DNA of 8,007 nucleotides from Candidatus Acidiferrales bacterium (GCA_955651735.1 CATPAM010000130.1:1-8007); one strand, 5' to 3'; numbered from the stretch's first letter, positions 1 to 6,226 are shown. Numbers and translations are program-made. Notes: a model not told the origin generated them from the letters alone.

Positions 1-184
1 CCGTCAAGGTGCCGCTGTTGGAACATTACTGACTTAGCGCGCTCCGACAGAATTACCCGCCGGATCGGACCGATATGGGCTCAAGATTATGATGTCCGCC
101 CGAATGAAAGACCATGCTGACACAAATGGCTTTAGCCATGGTACCCGCTGCCGGTTGGGGCGCGTTTGGGTGCTCCGCAATTTC

Positions 185-382
185 CTAGCGCAACGCGTGC
201 TTCAACCGCTTCGTCGTCTTCTGCAACTGCCGCTTCAAAGCCTCCACTTGCTTGCCGACATCCTCCAGCTCCTTCTTGGCCATAAACCCCGCCTTGGCCA
301 CCTGATGCGCCTTGCGATCCGCTTTCCCAATCGCCGTCCCGATTCTCACTGCCACCCGCGTCAACCTATTTTTCCGAGCCAT
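185..382 (-). CDS. Small basic coiled-coil protein, function unknown
   Basis: This gene encodes 65 residues, about a third of them Lys or Arg. The N-terminal part (about residues 1-30) is Arg/Lys-rich and amphipathic. Residues 34-62 show a heptad-like pattern (KKELEDVGKQVEALKRQLQK) expected of a coiled coil. No signal peptide, membrane segment or catalytic motif is seen. The ATG at 382 is chosen because GGAGG lies 5 bases upstream (392-388). A second ATG directly before it (385) and a TTG at 400 are in frame but worse placed. The ORF on the opposite strand across the same bases (89-472) is rich in Leu, His, Arg and Pro, as frame shadows usually are. A basic coiled coil this small could bind nucleic acid or act as a structural adaptor, but nothing here proves it. 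I do not recognise a family. It is transcribed away from the signalling operon. Confidence 0.5.
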   Translation of the reverse strand: MARKNRLTRVAVRIGTAIGKADRKAHQVAKAGFMAKKELEDVGKQVEALKRQLQKTTKRLKHALR

Positions 383-386
383 CATG

Positions 387-392
387 CCCTCC
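387..392 (-). promoter_or_regulatory. Shine-Dalgarno site deciding the start of the small basic protein
   Basis: On the minus strand this reads GGAGGG. It sits 5 bases (counted from GGAGG) before the ATG at 382 and overlaps the in-frame codons that would belong to the longer TTG-started form. This favours the 65-residue reading over the 71-residue one. Confidence 0.45.
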
Positions 393-400
393 ATCGACAA

Positions 401-783
401 CCGTCCGCCATCCTATACCCCAAAAACATCGCCGCCAAGCCACACTTTCGCGAGGAACATTGTAGGAACTAGGGTTGTAGCGCGTTGTACGAGGCTGGCG
501 GTGACGATGGCCTAAGCGCGTGTCATCGACCTCGTGAAAGCGCTCAAGCAGCGCGAATTGCGCGGCTTTCATGCAGCTCATGATGGCCTCCAAGCGGACA
601 AGCCGGACTCGCGGATTTTGTTGTGCACCATGCGCAGGCTTACGCCCATCAGTTCCACTACGAGACGGTGCGACACAACTGTACTGGTTTGGTACGCAAC
701 CTATCCTCGCGCACCGCTCTCATGTCCATCCGCTCGCTAAGCTGCTGATTCTAAGCTTGTTTCCGGAAAGATTGCGCACGTCC
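401..783. other. Gene-poor stretch upstream of the signalling operon
   Basis: No ORF here has both a plausible start with a ribosome site and protein-like composition. Those present are short, overlap each other on both strands and are rich in Arg, Thr, Pro and Cys. The minus-strand ORF 593-366 begins with a fairly ordinary stretch (KAAQFALLERFHEVDDTR) and then degrades into low-quality sequence. It could be a gene remnant, but I cannot name a parent. A weak minus-strand promoter for the small basic protein could be TTGGCG (438-433) with TATAGG (417-412), but the 15-base spacer is short. The stretch also contains an imperfect copy of the palindrome half-site at 622-636. It is long enough to hold the upstream activator sites that a sigma-54 promoter needs. 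Confidence 0.5.
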
Positions 784-799
784 TGGCCGTTATATTGCA
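784..799 (+). promoter_or_regulatory. Sigma-54 (RpoN) promoter candidate for the signalling operon
   Basis: The bases read TGGCCGTTATATTGCA. The -24 element TGGC and the -12 element TTGCA match the family consensus TGGCACG-N4-TTGCA exactly in the conserved GG and GC, and the spacing is exact. Only the less conserved ACG is changed, to CGT. A pyrimidine and T precede the GG as expected (CTGG). The transcription start would fall near base 810, about 34 bases before the TTG start codon of the HD-GYP regulator. Sigma-54 promoters require an NtrC-type activator bound upstream, and none is encoded in this window. No comparable sigma-70 promoter is obvious next to it. Confidence 0.55.
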
Positions 800-808
800 C
801 GGAGACTG

Positions 809-826
809 GTGTGCGCATGCGCACAC
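809..826. repeat. Perfect 18-bp palindrome in the operon leader
   Basis: GTGTGCGCATGCGCACAC is identical to its reverse complement over all 18 bases. It begins at the predicted sigma-54 transcription start and ends 17 bases before the TTG start codon. As DNA it could be an operator for a dimeric regulator. As RNA it would fold into a 7-bp GC-rich stem with a CAUG loop at the 5' end of the transcript. Every step alternates purine and pyrimidine, a composition that favours left-handed Z-DNA. What it does is not determined by the sequence. Confidence 0.6.
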
Positions 827-843
827 AATGTGAATAGGACGCC

Positions 844-1998
844 TTGGTTGATGCCGCCGCAGCTCGGGTACTGGTTGTTGATGACGAACCCTCGGTTCGC
901 AAAATGTTAACCACCTTGCTGTCGCAGGCGGGCGTTCCCTGCAGCGCTGCGGCCAATGTTGGCGAAGCTTTAACCATGCTAGAGAAAACTGTCTTTCAAG
1001 CAGTAATTTCCGATCTGCGGATGGGTGCCACTTCCGGTCTTGAGCTCTTGCGCGAAGTGCGCGCCCATTTTCCCAGGCTGGCGTTCTTGATGGCCACCGG
1101 GGTAGACGACGTGCGCGTGGGCGTGCAAGCCATGAAGCTGGGCGCCGACGACTACCTGCTAAAGCCATTCGACATCGACGTTGTCCTGGCCAGCCTTCAA
1201 CGTGCTCTGGAACGAAAACAGCTCGAACGGGAAGTAGAAAATTATCGCCAGCATCTTGAGGAGATGGTTTGCCAGCGGACACAACAATTACAAGCGGCTA
1301 TGACGGAACTCGAGCATAGCCATTCGGCGACACTCGAAGCCCTAGGGAGCGCCATCGATTTGCGCGACGGTCCAACCGCCGGGCACTCCAGGCGCGTACT
1401 TTTGTATTCCGTCAAGATAGCTGAAGCGATTGGCGGCATGGAAGACCAGTTGAAAACTTTGGGGATGGGAGCCTGGTTACACGATATTGGCAAACTGGCC
1501 ATCCCTGACAGCATTCTCCTTAAGCCCGGCGCACTTAACGAGCAAGAGCGCCAAATCATGGAGCGACATGTTGAGCTCGGATACGACTTGGTGAAAGGAA
1601 TACCTTTCCTCGCAGACGCCGCAGGAATCATCCTTGCGCACCACGAGCGCCATAACGGAAGCGGCTATCCACGCGGTCTGCGTGGCAAAGACATTCCCAT
1701 GTTTGCGCGGATTTTCGCCGTAGTAGATAGCTTCGATGCCATGACCTCTGATCGCCCGTTCCGTTCGGCTCTCCCAGTCCATACAGCACGGAGTGTAGTC
1801 GACGCCGGGCGCGGAGAACTGTTCGATCCAGAGACTGTCGACGCCTTCTTTGCCGTCGGCGAGGACGCTTGGAAACTGATCAGCGCGGACTCGCAAACGA
1901 CATCCACCCACAAGATCATCTGCGGGAATGGTTTGACTCTGACGTCAGCTCGGGCACTCACTTCCCAAGTCCCGCACTTGGAGAAGGTCGCCAATTGA
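844..1998 (+). CDS. Response regulator, REC plus HD-GYP (c-di-GMP phosphodiesterase)
   Basis: This is an RpfG-like two-domain regulator of 384 residues. Residues 8-120 form a receiver: acidic pair D13/D14, phosphoacceptor D57 (VISDLRM), T85 and K107 (KPF). A helical, coiled-coil-like linker (about 120-160) leads to an HD-GYP domain (about 161-345), the family that hydrolyses cyclic di-GMP in the cytosol. Predicted metal ligands are kept: H181, H213-D214 (HDIGK), H242, H266-H267, D295. The GYP motif is at 274-276 (HNGSGYPRGL). Two departures are visible. The usual Asp before the first Gly of that motif is Asn271. The position of the Glu used for a third metal in some members is Pro177, so a two-metal site is expected. 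The last 40 residues match nothing I know. The start is TTG at 844: AGGA lies 4 bases upstream, TAG closes the frame at 835, and no better start exists before the receiver. The kinase gene follows after a single base, so this is probably that kinase's partner. Confidence 0.9.
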   Translation: MVDAAAARVLVVDDEPSVRKMLTTLLSQAGVPCSAAANVGEALTMLEKTVFQAVISDLRMGATSGLELLREVRAHFPRLAFLMATGVDDVRVGVQAMKLGADDYLLKPFDIDVVLASLQRALERKQLEREVENYRQHLEEMVCQRTQQLQAAMTELEHSHSATLEALGSAIDLRDGPTAGHSRRVLLYSVKIAEAIGGMEDQLKTLGMGAWLHDIGKLAIPDSILLKPGALNEQERQIMERHVELGYDLVKGIPFLADAAGIILAHHERHNGSGYPRGLRGKDIPMFARIFAVVDSFDAMTSDRPFRSALPVHTARSVVDAGRGELFDPETVDAFFAVGEDAWKLISADSQTTSTHKIICGNGLTLTSARALTSQVPHLEKVAN

Positions 1999-1999
1999 G

Positions 2000-4228
2000 A
2001 TGAGGACCGGCATGCCAACCGAGGCAATTGGAAAGAGTATCGGCCGCATCGAGAGGCGCGAATGGTTTCTGTGGACGGCCGCAGTCATTGTCACCTTGCT
2101 GTTGACCCTCGCGCTGGCGTCCTTCTTACTGCGCGAAGACGATCCCCTTTCTGACTTTCCGCAAGCCGTGCGCGGGCTTATCGGACTTGTTCTCATCTTT
2201 GACATCTATACCTTGTTTCAGCAGCTGCAAATCCACCGAATGCGTCGCCGGCTGGTCCGCGGAGAGGAGCTTTTTCGCCTCATCTCTGAGAATGCCGCGG
2301 ACATGATTGCTGTTGTCGATATGGAAGGCAAGCGTGTCTTTAATAGTTTTTCCTATGAAAGAGTGCTTGGCTACTCTTTGGAGGAGTTGCGGAAATCATC
2401 TTCGTTCGAGCAGATCCACCCGGAGGACCGTAGCAAGGTCAGGCAAGCGGCTGAAGAAGCGCGCCGCACCGGAGTGGGGAAACCTCTCGAATATCGTGTG
2501 CGCCATAAAGACGGAACATGGCGGGTGCTGGAGTCCACGGCAAGCGTAATACGCAACTCCAGGGGGGATCCCGAAAACTTGGTCATCGTCAACCGTGACG
2601 TCACAGAACGGAAGCGCTCCGCCGAAGCGTTGCGCCGGTCGGAAGCCAGCTTCCGTTCCGTGGTCGAAGACGCCCCTTATGGCATTTATCGAGCCAGCTT
2701 GTCTGGCGAATTGGTCATCGTCAATTCCGCGTTGGAAAAAATGCTTGGCTACTCTTCCCAAGAGGAGCTTTTGCGAACGAATCTCGCCAGCGGCGTTTAT
2801 CGACATCCCGTTGAACATCAGAAGCTCAATGAAATGCTTTTGCACCAGGAAAGTTTCAAGGATCTCGAAGTGGAGTGGAAGCGCAAAGATGGCACACCCA
2901 TCACCGTGCGATGCAGCGGTTGCTCGATAAAAGATGAGACGGGCGCAGTCGCTTATGTCGAGGTTTTTGCCGAGGACGCGACGGAGCGGCGCACCTTGGA
3001 ACGGCAGCTCCGTATGGCGCAGAAAATGGAAGCAGTCGGGCGCCTTACCGGAGGAATCGCGCACGACTTCAACAATTTGCTGGGCGTGATTATCGGCTAC
3101 AGCCAGGTGCTGAAGCGGAGTCTCGGATCCGAGCACGCTTCCTTTGAACATGCCCAGGAAATCGAAAAGGCCAGCCAGCGCGCCGTATCTTTGACGCGGC
3201 AACTTTTGGCCTTTAGCCGTCAACAGGTCCTGGAGCCCGTGGTCTTGAACCTCAACACCTTAGTCTCGGATATGGAAAAGATGCTGCCGCGTCTCATCAG
3301 GGAAGATATTGCGTTGAAGTTGGAGCTTGACACCTCTCTTTCGCAGGTGAAGGCCGACCCAAGTCAAATCGAACAGGTCATACTAAACTTGACCGTCAAC
3401 GCGCGAGATGCCATGCCCGACGGCGGCAAACTCCTTATCCAGACCGCCAACGTGAACCTCGATACCGCTTACACGCACAATCACCCAGGCTCTCGACCGG
3501 GTTCCTACGTAATGCTTCGAGTCACCGACACCGGAACCGGAATAGACCCAGAGATCCAATCACAGATATTCGAGCCCTTTTTCACCACCAAGGAGCGAGA
3601 TAAGGGGACCGGCCTAGGTTTGGCCACCGTTTACGGAATTGTGAAGCAAAGCGGAGGATACATCGGTGTGGATTCGGAAAAAGGGAAAGGCGCATCGTTC
3701 TCTGTTTACCTGCCTCGGCTTGAGCAACCGGCCACGCACTCTATCGTGCCACTAGCTGCTGCACCTATGAACACCCGAGGAACAGAAACAATCTTGCTTG
3801 TAGAAGACGCCGAGCCTCTGCGCAAACTTGCCGAGATGTTCCTAAAGGAAAGCGGCTACCGCATTCTGAGTGCCGCCGATGGTCAGCAAGCGCTGCAAAC
3901 CGCGCGACAGCACCCGGGACCCATCCACCTATTGCTCACCGATGTCGTCATGCCCGGAATGAATGGGCGCGTTCTGGGTGAACGCCTGGCCCCCAGTCAG
4001 CCAGGGATGAAAGTACTTTACATGTCCGGATACGCAGATAGCTTCATCGCCGGCCACGGAGTACTTGAATCCGGCACGCACCTGCTGCACAAACCCTTCA
4101 CTCAAGAAACTCTCACCCGCAAGGTGCGGGAGCTTTTGGATGCAAACCGCGATTCCGCGGAGAAAGAACCGGCGGCCTCCCCTTCTGCCCCGGCTCTTGC
4201 TGGCGCCGACGAAGGCCCGAGAGCATAG
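2000..4228 (+). CDS. Membrane hybrid histidine kinase, PAS-PAS-HisKA-HATPase-REC
   Basis: This 742-residue sensor kinase has two hydrophobic segments (about 22-44 and 57-76) joined by a loop of about a dozen residues, so there is no extracytoplasmic sensor domain. Two PAS domains follow (about 90-205 and 213-331), each with a GYS..E.L segment and a D[V/A]TER exit. The dimerisation domain carries the phosphorylated His355 in GGIAHDFNNLL. The ATPase domain shows an N box (N463, N467), DTGTGI (510-515), the F box FEPFFTTK (524-531) and GTGLGLA (536-542). A Pro/Ala-rich joint leads to a receiver (about 595-712) with E602/D603, phosphoacceptor D648 and K698. The HDFNN type of H box is common in NtrB-like and hybrid kinases. 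No HPt domain is present here, so the built-in receiver may act as a phosphate sink or gate, with the neighbouring regulators phosphorylated directly. That is inference. The alternative start Met5 (base 2012) has a better-placed ribosome site. The signal sensed is unknown. Confidence 0.92.
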   Translation: MRTGMPTEAIGKSIGRIERREWFLWTAAVIVTLLLTLALASFLLREDDPLSDFPQAVRGLIGLVLIFDIYTLFQQLQIHRMRRRLVRGEELFRLISENAADMIAVVDMEGKRVFNSFSYERVLGYSLEELRKSSSFEQIHPEDRSKVRQAAEEARRTGVGKPLEYRVRHKDGTWRVLESTASVIRNSRGDPENLVIVNRDVTERKRSAEALRRSEASFRSVVEDAPYGIYRASLSGELVIVNSALEKMLGYSSQEELLRTNLASGVYRHPVEHQKLNEMLLHQESFKDLEVEWKRKDGTPITVRCSGCSIKDETGAVAYVEVFAEDATERRTLERQLRMAQKMEAVGRLTGGIAHDFNNLLGVIIGYSQVLKRSLGSEHASFEHAQEIEKASQRAVSLTRQLLAFSRQQVLEPVVLNLNTLVSDMEKMLPRLIREDIALKLELDTSLSQVKADPSQIEQVILNLTVNARDAMPDGGKLLIQTANVNLDTAYTHNHPGSRPGSYVMLRVTDTGTGIDPEIQSQIFEPFFTTKERDKGTGLGLATVYGIVKQSGGYIGVDSEKGKGASFSVYLPRLEQPATHSIVPLAAAPMNTRGTETILLVEDAEPLRKLAEMFLKESGYRILSAADGQQALQTARQHPGPIHLLLTDVVMPGMNGRVLGERLAPSQPGMKVLYMSGYADSFIAGHGVLESGTHLLHKPFTQETLTRKVRELLDANRDSAEKEPAASPSAPALAGADEGPRA
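2002..2006 (+). promoter_or_regulatory. Shine-Dalgarno site that questions the kinase start
   Basis: GAGGA ends 5 bases before the ATG at 2012, whereas the first ATG (2000) has only AGAAGG (1982-1987) 12 bases upstream. Translation may therefore begin at Met5. Either way the start lies within 15 bases of the stop codon of the HD-GYP gene, which fits translational coupling. Confidence 0.4.
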
Positions 4229-4232
4229 GAGG
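4227..4232 (+). promoter_or_regulatory. AGGAGG ribosome site overlapping the kinase stop codon
   Basis: The kinase stop TAG (4226-4228) shares its last two bases with a full-consensus AGGAGG, which ends 9 bases before the ATG at 4242. This fixes the start of the REC-PilZ gene at 4242 and rejects the longer in-frame reading from 4065, which would run 164 bases inside the kinase gene. Confidence 0.75.
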
Positions 4233-4241
4233 CTTGACGCG

Positions 4242-4907
4242 ATGCAAAAGCTACTAGTAATCGAAGACGAAGAAGCCATGCGTCGCTTATTGCGACTCAA
4301 TCTTTCAGACTCATATGAAATTATTGATACCGGAGACCCGGAACAGGGTTTGGCGTTGGCAATGCAGAACAAGCCTTCTGCCATTTTGTTGGATCTCAGG
4401 ATGCCGAGATTTTCTGGCTTCGAGCTATGCCGCACTTTCACTGCGCTGACCTCAACGCAATTGACTCCCGTTTTCATTGTGAGCGGCGAAGCTGGCTCGA
4501 CTACAAAGTCTCTTTGCAAGGAGCTCGGAGCTACGGCGTATTTTGAAAAACCAATTGATTTTGATGCGTTACGTTCTCGGCTTGCGGAGGTGCTGAGCGC
4601 CAAACGCCCTGAGCGGCGAGGCGAGGTTCGTGTCCATTTGAGAGCAGCGCTGAAGCTTTGCGGAACCGACTCGAACGGAAAGGCCTTTGAAGAACGCACT
4701 CACACAGAGAATGTCAGCTTGAATGCGTTTCTCTGCGGCTGCACCGTAGCGCTCAAGCCTGGTTCCGTCGTCAAAGTCTTTCTGCTCAGCAGCGGCGAGC
4801 GGGTCGTCGGCAGCGCGCGTGTCATTCGCTCTGAACCCACAGAAACCCCCTATCCACGCTACGCCTTCCGATTTGTTGAGAAGTCAGGTCAGTGGGTCCT
4901 GCAGTAG
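4242..4907 (+). CDS. Receiver fused to a divergent PilZ-like domain
   Basis: This protein has 221 residues. Residues 1-118 are a receiver: E8/D9/E10 acidic cluster, phosphoacceptor D51 (LLDLRMP), S81, and K103 (KP). Residues 122-215 look like a PilZ domain, the best-known c-di-GMP receptor fold. They contain R126-x3-R130 (the RxxxR motif) and, near residue 157, N-V-S-L-N-A in place of (D/N)xSxxG. They then show beta-strand-like segments with the usual PxG at 173-174 and end with a YAFRF strand. The final Gly of the second motif is Ala162, so c-di-GMP binding is possible but uncertain. Being the third gene of the operon, 13 bases after the kinase, it is a likely second target of the kinase. 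It could serve as an effector that needs phosphorylation, c-di-GMP, or both. It has no DNA-binding domain or membrane segment, so it probably acts through protein contacts in the cytosol. Confidence 0.8.
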   Translation: MQKLLVIEDEEAMRRLLRLNLSDSYEIIDTGDPEQGLALAMQNKPSAILLDLRMPRFSGFELCRTFTALTSTQLTPVFIVSGEAGSTTKSLCKELGATAYFEKPIDFDALRSRLAEVLSAKRPERRGEVRVHLRAALKLCGTDSNGKAFEERTHTENVSLNAFLCGCTVALKPGSVVKVFLLSSGERVVGSARVIRSEPTETPYPRYAFRFVEKSGQWVLQ

Positions 4908-4945
4908 AGGGTGTCTCTTCGGACGCTCGATGAGTCACCTCTAAA

Positions 4946-4973
4946 TTGACTTCGTATATGTTCGTAGTATCGT
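4946..4973 (+). promoter_or_regulatory. Sigma-70-like promoter candidate for the lipoprotein gene
   Basis: TTGACT (4946-4951) matches five of six bases of the -35 consensus. After a 16-base spacer, TATCGT (4968-4973) matches four of six bases of the -10 consensus. The start codon lies 37 bases further on, leaving room for a short leader with the ribosome site. This suggests the lipoprotein is transcribed separately from the signalling operon. Confidence 0.35.
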
Positions 4974-5009
4974 TTTCTATGAAGCCCCCTCGACAAATGG
5001 AGGTAGTTC

Positions 5010-5708
5010 ATGAATCGTCGTTTCACTGTTGCATCTCTATCTGCCCTCTGCCTGCTATGGGCATTGGCGGGATGTCAAAAAAACGCGGACCAGCAGCAGG
5101 CGGCCGCCACGGACGCGAACTCGTCTTCATCGACGCCCGACTCCGGCGCAGGTTCCAGCAAGCCGGCGAGAGAGGCTCCGCCGCGCCCGCGGCCGATTGT
5201 GGTTCCCGCGGAGACGGTAATCTCGGTCGTGCTGGATGAGCCGGTTGGCTCCAAGATCAGCACCCCAGGTCAGACATTCACAGCCACCGTGCGTGTGCCT
5301 GTCGAAGTAGACGGTAGAGTTGCCGTCCCGAAGGGCGCACGCGCCACCGGCATAGTGAGAGATGCCAAACCTGCCGGACGTTTCAAGGGCGGAGCGACGC
5401 TCGAGCTGAGGCTTGCGAGCATCGAGGTAAACGGCACGAATTACGACGTACACACCACGACACCAACAGAAACCAGCAAGGGCAAAGGCAAGCGCACGGC
5501 TGCCATGGTCGGCGGCGGCGCCGGTGGTGGCGCGCTGATTGGCGGGGTGGCCGGCGGCGGCAAAGGCGCGATTATCGGTGGATTGATTGGTGCGGCTGCC
5601 GGAACAGGCGGCGCCGGATTAACGGGCAATCGCGACATCACTCTTCCCGCCGAAACTCCAATCACATTCAAGTTAGTAGAACCGCTGGAGATTAAGCCAA
5701 GGCGCTAA
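5010..5708 (+). CDS. Lipoprotein with beta domain and glycine zipper
   Basis: This 232-residue protein starts with a lipoprotein signal: basic MNRR, a hydrophobic core, and the lipobox LAGC with Cys22 as the lipidated residue. Gln follows Cys, which in enterobacteria fits outer-membrane sorting. A Gln/Ser/Ala/Pro-rich linker (23-63) leads to a beta-rich part (64-152) resembling TrbI-like or envelope beta domains: PAET, a run of alternating hydrophobics, VPKGA, AGRF. A Lys-rich turn (KGKGK) precedes a glycine zipper (about 166-204) with repeated GGG and GxxxG spacing. That kind of segment packs helices in or near membranes. The C-terminus repeats the domain opening (PAET.I...L.EP). GGAGG (4999-5003) lies 6 bases before the ATG, so the start is firm. 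A strong terminator follows. It probably sits in the periplasm or outer membrane with a structural role; its exact function is unknown. The match to TrbI is from memory of motifs, not an alignment. Confidence 0.8.
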   Translation: MNRRFTVASLSALCLLWALAGCQKNADQQQAAATDANSSSSTPDSGAGSSKPAREAPPRPRPIVVPAETVISVVLDEPVGSKISTPGQTFTATVRVPVEVDGRVAVPKGARATGIVRDAKPAGRFKGGATLELRLASIEVNGTNYDVHTTTPTETSKGKGKRTAAMVGGGAGGGALIGGVAGGGKGAIIGGLIGAAAGTGGAGLTGNRDITLPAETPITFKLVEPLEIKPRR

Positions 5709-5738
5709 ACAAGGCGTTTACCTAGAGACATTTTTCAG

Positions 5739-5776
5739 AGCCCTGTGGGACTTGCAAAATCCCGCAGGGCTTTTTT
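5739..5776 (+). terminator. Intrinsic terminator after the lipoprotein gene
   Basis: AGCCCTGTGGGA (5739-5750) pairs with TCCCGCAGGGCT (5760-5771) as a 12-bp stem with one G-U pair, around a 9-base loop. A run of six T begins at 5771. On the opposite strand no T run follows, so it works mainly rightward. It ends 10 bases before the end of the converging DoxX gene. Confidence 0.9.
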
Positions 5777-5785
5777 CTTCAACGC

Positions 5786-6226
5786 TCATAGCTTTCGCAA
5801 AGAAGGTGGCAGGAATCCTGTCAAGGAATACCGCCCTGCTCCTGCGAGCAGCAACGCCAGTGCAATGAGCATCTGGGTCAATGCGTATTCTATTCCGCCC
5901 GCGTTGATGTCGAATCCATGCGCCAGATGCACCAGAAAGATCGCGCCCAGCATCACCACAATCACGCTTGCGGCTCCCACGCGAATCAGACTGCCGGTCA
6001 GGATGGCCAGACCTCCCGCCACTTGGGCCAGGCCTACGAGGTAGCCGACAACCACGGGCATGTGCATGAGGGCGGCAAACTGCACGGGGCCCGGTCCTCC
6101 AAACATGCCAAATAAGATGCCACCGCCGTGGTACAGAAATGCCAGAGCCGCTGCAAGTCGGATCAATAGAAGCGCCGCATCCATTTGAGATGGTCCCGGT
6201 CTGTCGGTTGCGGGAAGAGTATCCAT
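5786..6226 (-). CDS. DoxX-family inner-membrane protein
   Basis: This gene encodes a 146-residue protein with four predicted membrane helices (about 17-38, 57-78, 83-103 and 114-131), the size and layout of DoxX proteins. Family features seen are an opening LIRLA...LYHGGG helix, FGMFGGPGP, a mid helix ending AGGLAILTGSLIR, the GAIFLVHLAHGF segment, and the closing LLAGAGRYSL. Family members include subunits of thiosulfate:quinone oxidoreductase and stress-linked redox membrane proteins, but most are uncharacterised. No partner for quinone chemistry is encoded here, so only the family name is safe. The frame stays open upstream to 6355. The ATG at 6226 is preferred because it gives the normal family length and has a G-rich AGGGGG stretch 9 bases upstream. 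ATG 6184 would start just before helix 1 but lacks a ribosome site. It converges on the lipoprotein gene. Confidence 0.85.
   Translation of the reverse strand: MDTLPATDRPGPSQMDAALLLIRLAAALAFLYHGGGILFGMFGGPGPVQFAALMHMPVVVGYLVGLAQVAGGLAILTGSLIRVGAASVIVVMLGAIFLVHLAHGFDINAGGIEYALTQMLIALALLLAGAGRYSLTGFLPPSLRKL

Noticed and set aside
3..32. A possible C-terminal end of an upstream gene (VKVPLLEHY then TGA)
   Set aside because: It looks protein-like, but nine codons are far too few to support a gene call.
126..139. A small inverted repeat, ATGGCT-TT-AGCCAT
   Set aside because: It has 6-bp arms with almost no loop and no T run. It is too short to call as a terminator or operator.
89..472. A 127-residue plus-strand ORF opposite the small basic protein
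   Set aside because: It is rich in Leu, His, Arg and Pro and has no ribosome site. The opposite strand gives a better protein with GGAGG at the right distance.
366..593. A 75-residue minus-strand ORF that could be a gene remnant
   Set aside because: Only the first 25 residues look protein-like. There is no ribosome site, and it overlaps the start of the small basic protein. No parent family is recognised.
737..1282. A 181-residue minus-strand ORF over the operon start
   Set aside because: Its Arg/Pro/Trp-rich composition is typical of a shadow, and it overlaps the receiver domain of the HD-GYP gene.
2396..3223. A 275-residue minus-strand ORF inside the hybrid kinase
   Set aside because: It overlaps the PAS and HisKA coding region completely, and the forward frame has unmistakable kinase motifs. 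The reverse product shows no domain pattern.
4065..4241. A 59-residue N-terminal extension of the REC-PilZ protein
   Set aside because: It lies mostly inside the kinase gene and has shadow-like composition. A full AGGAGG precedes the ATG at 4242, where the receiver begins.
4906..4942. An imperfect stem-loop after the REC-PilZ gene (AGAGG pairing with CCTCT)
   Set aside because: It contains a bulge and a mismatch and is followed by AAATTG rather than a T run, so it is not a convincing terminator.
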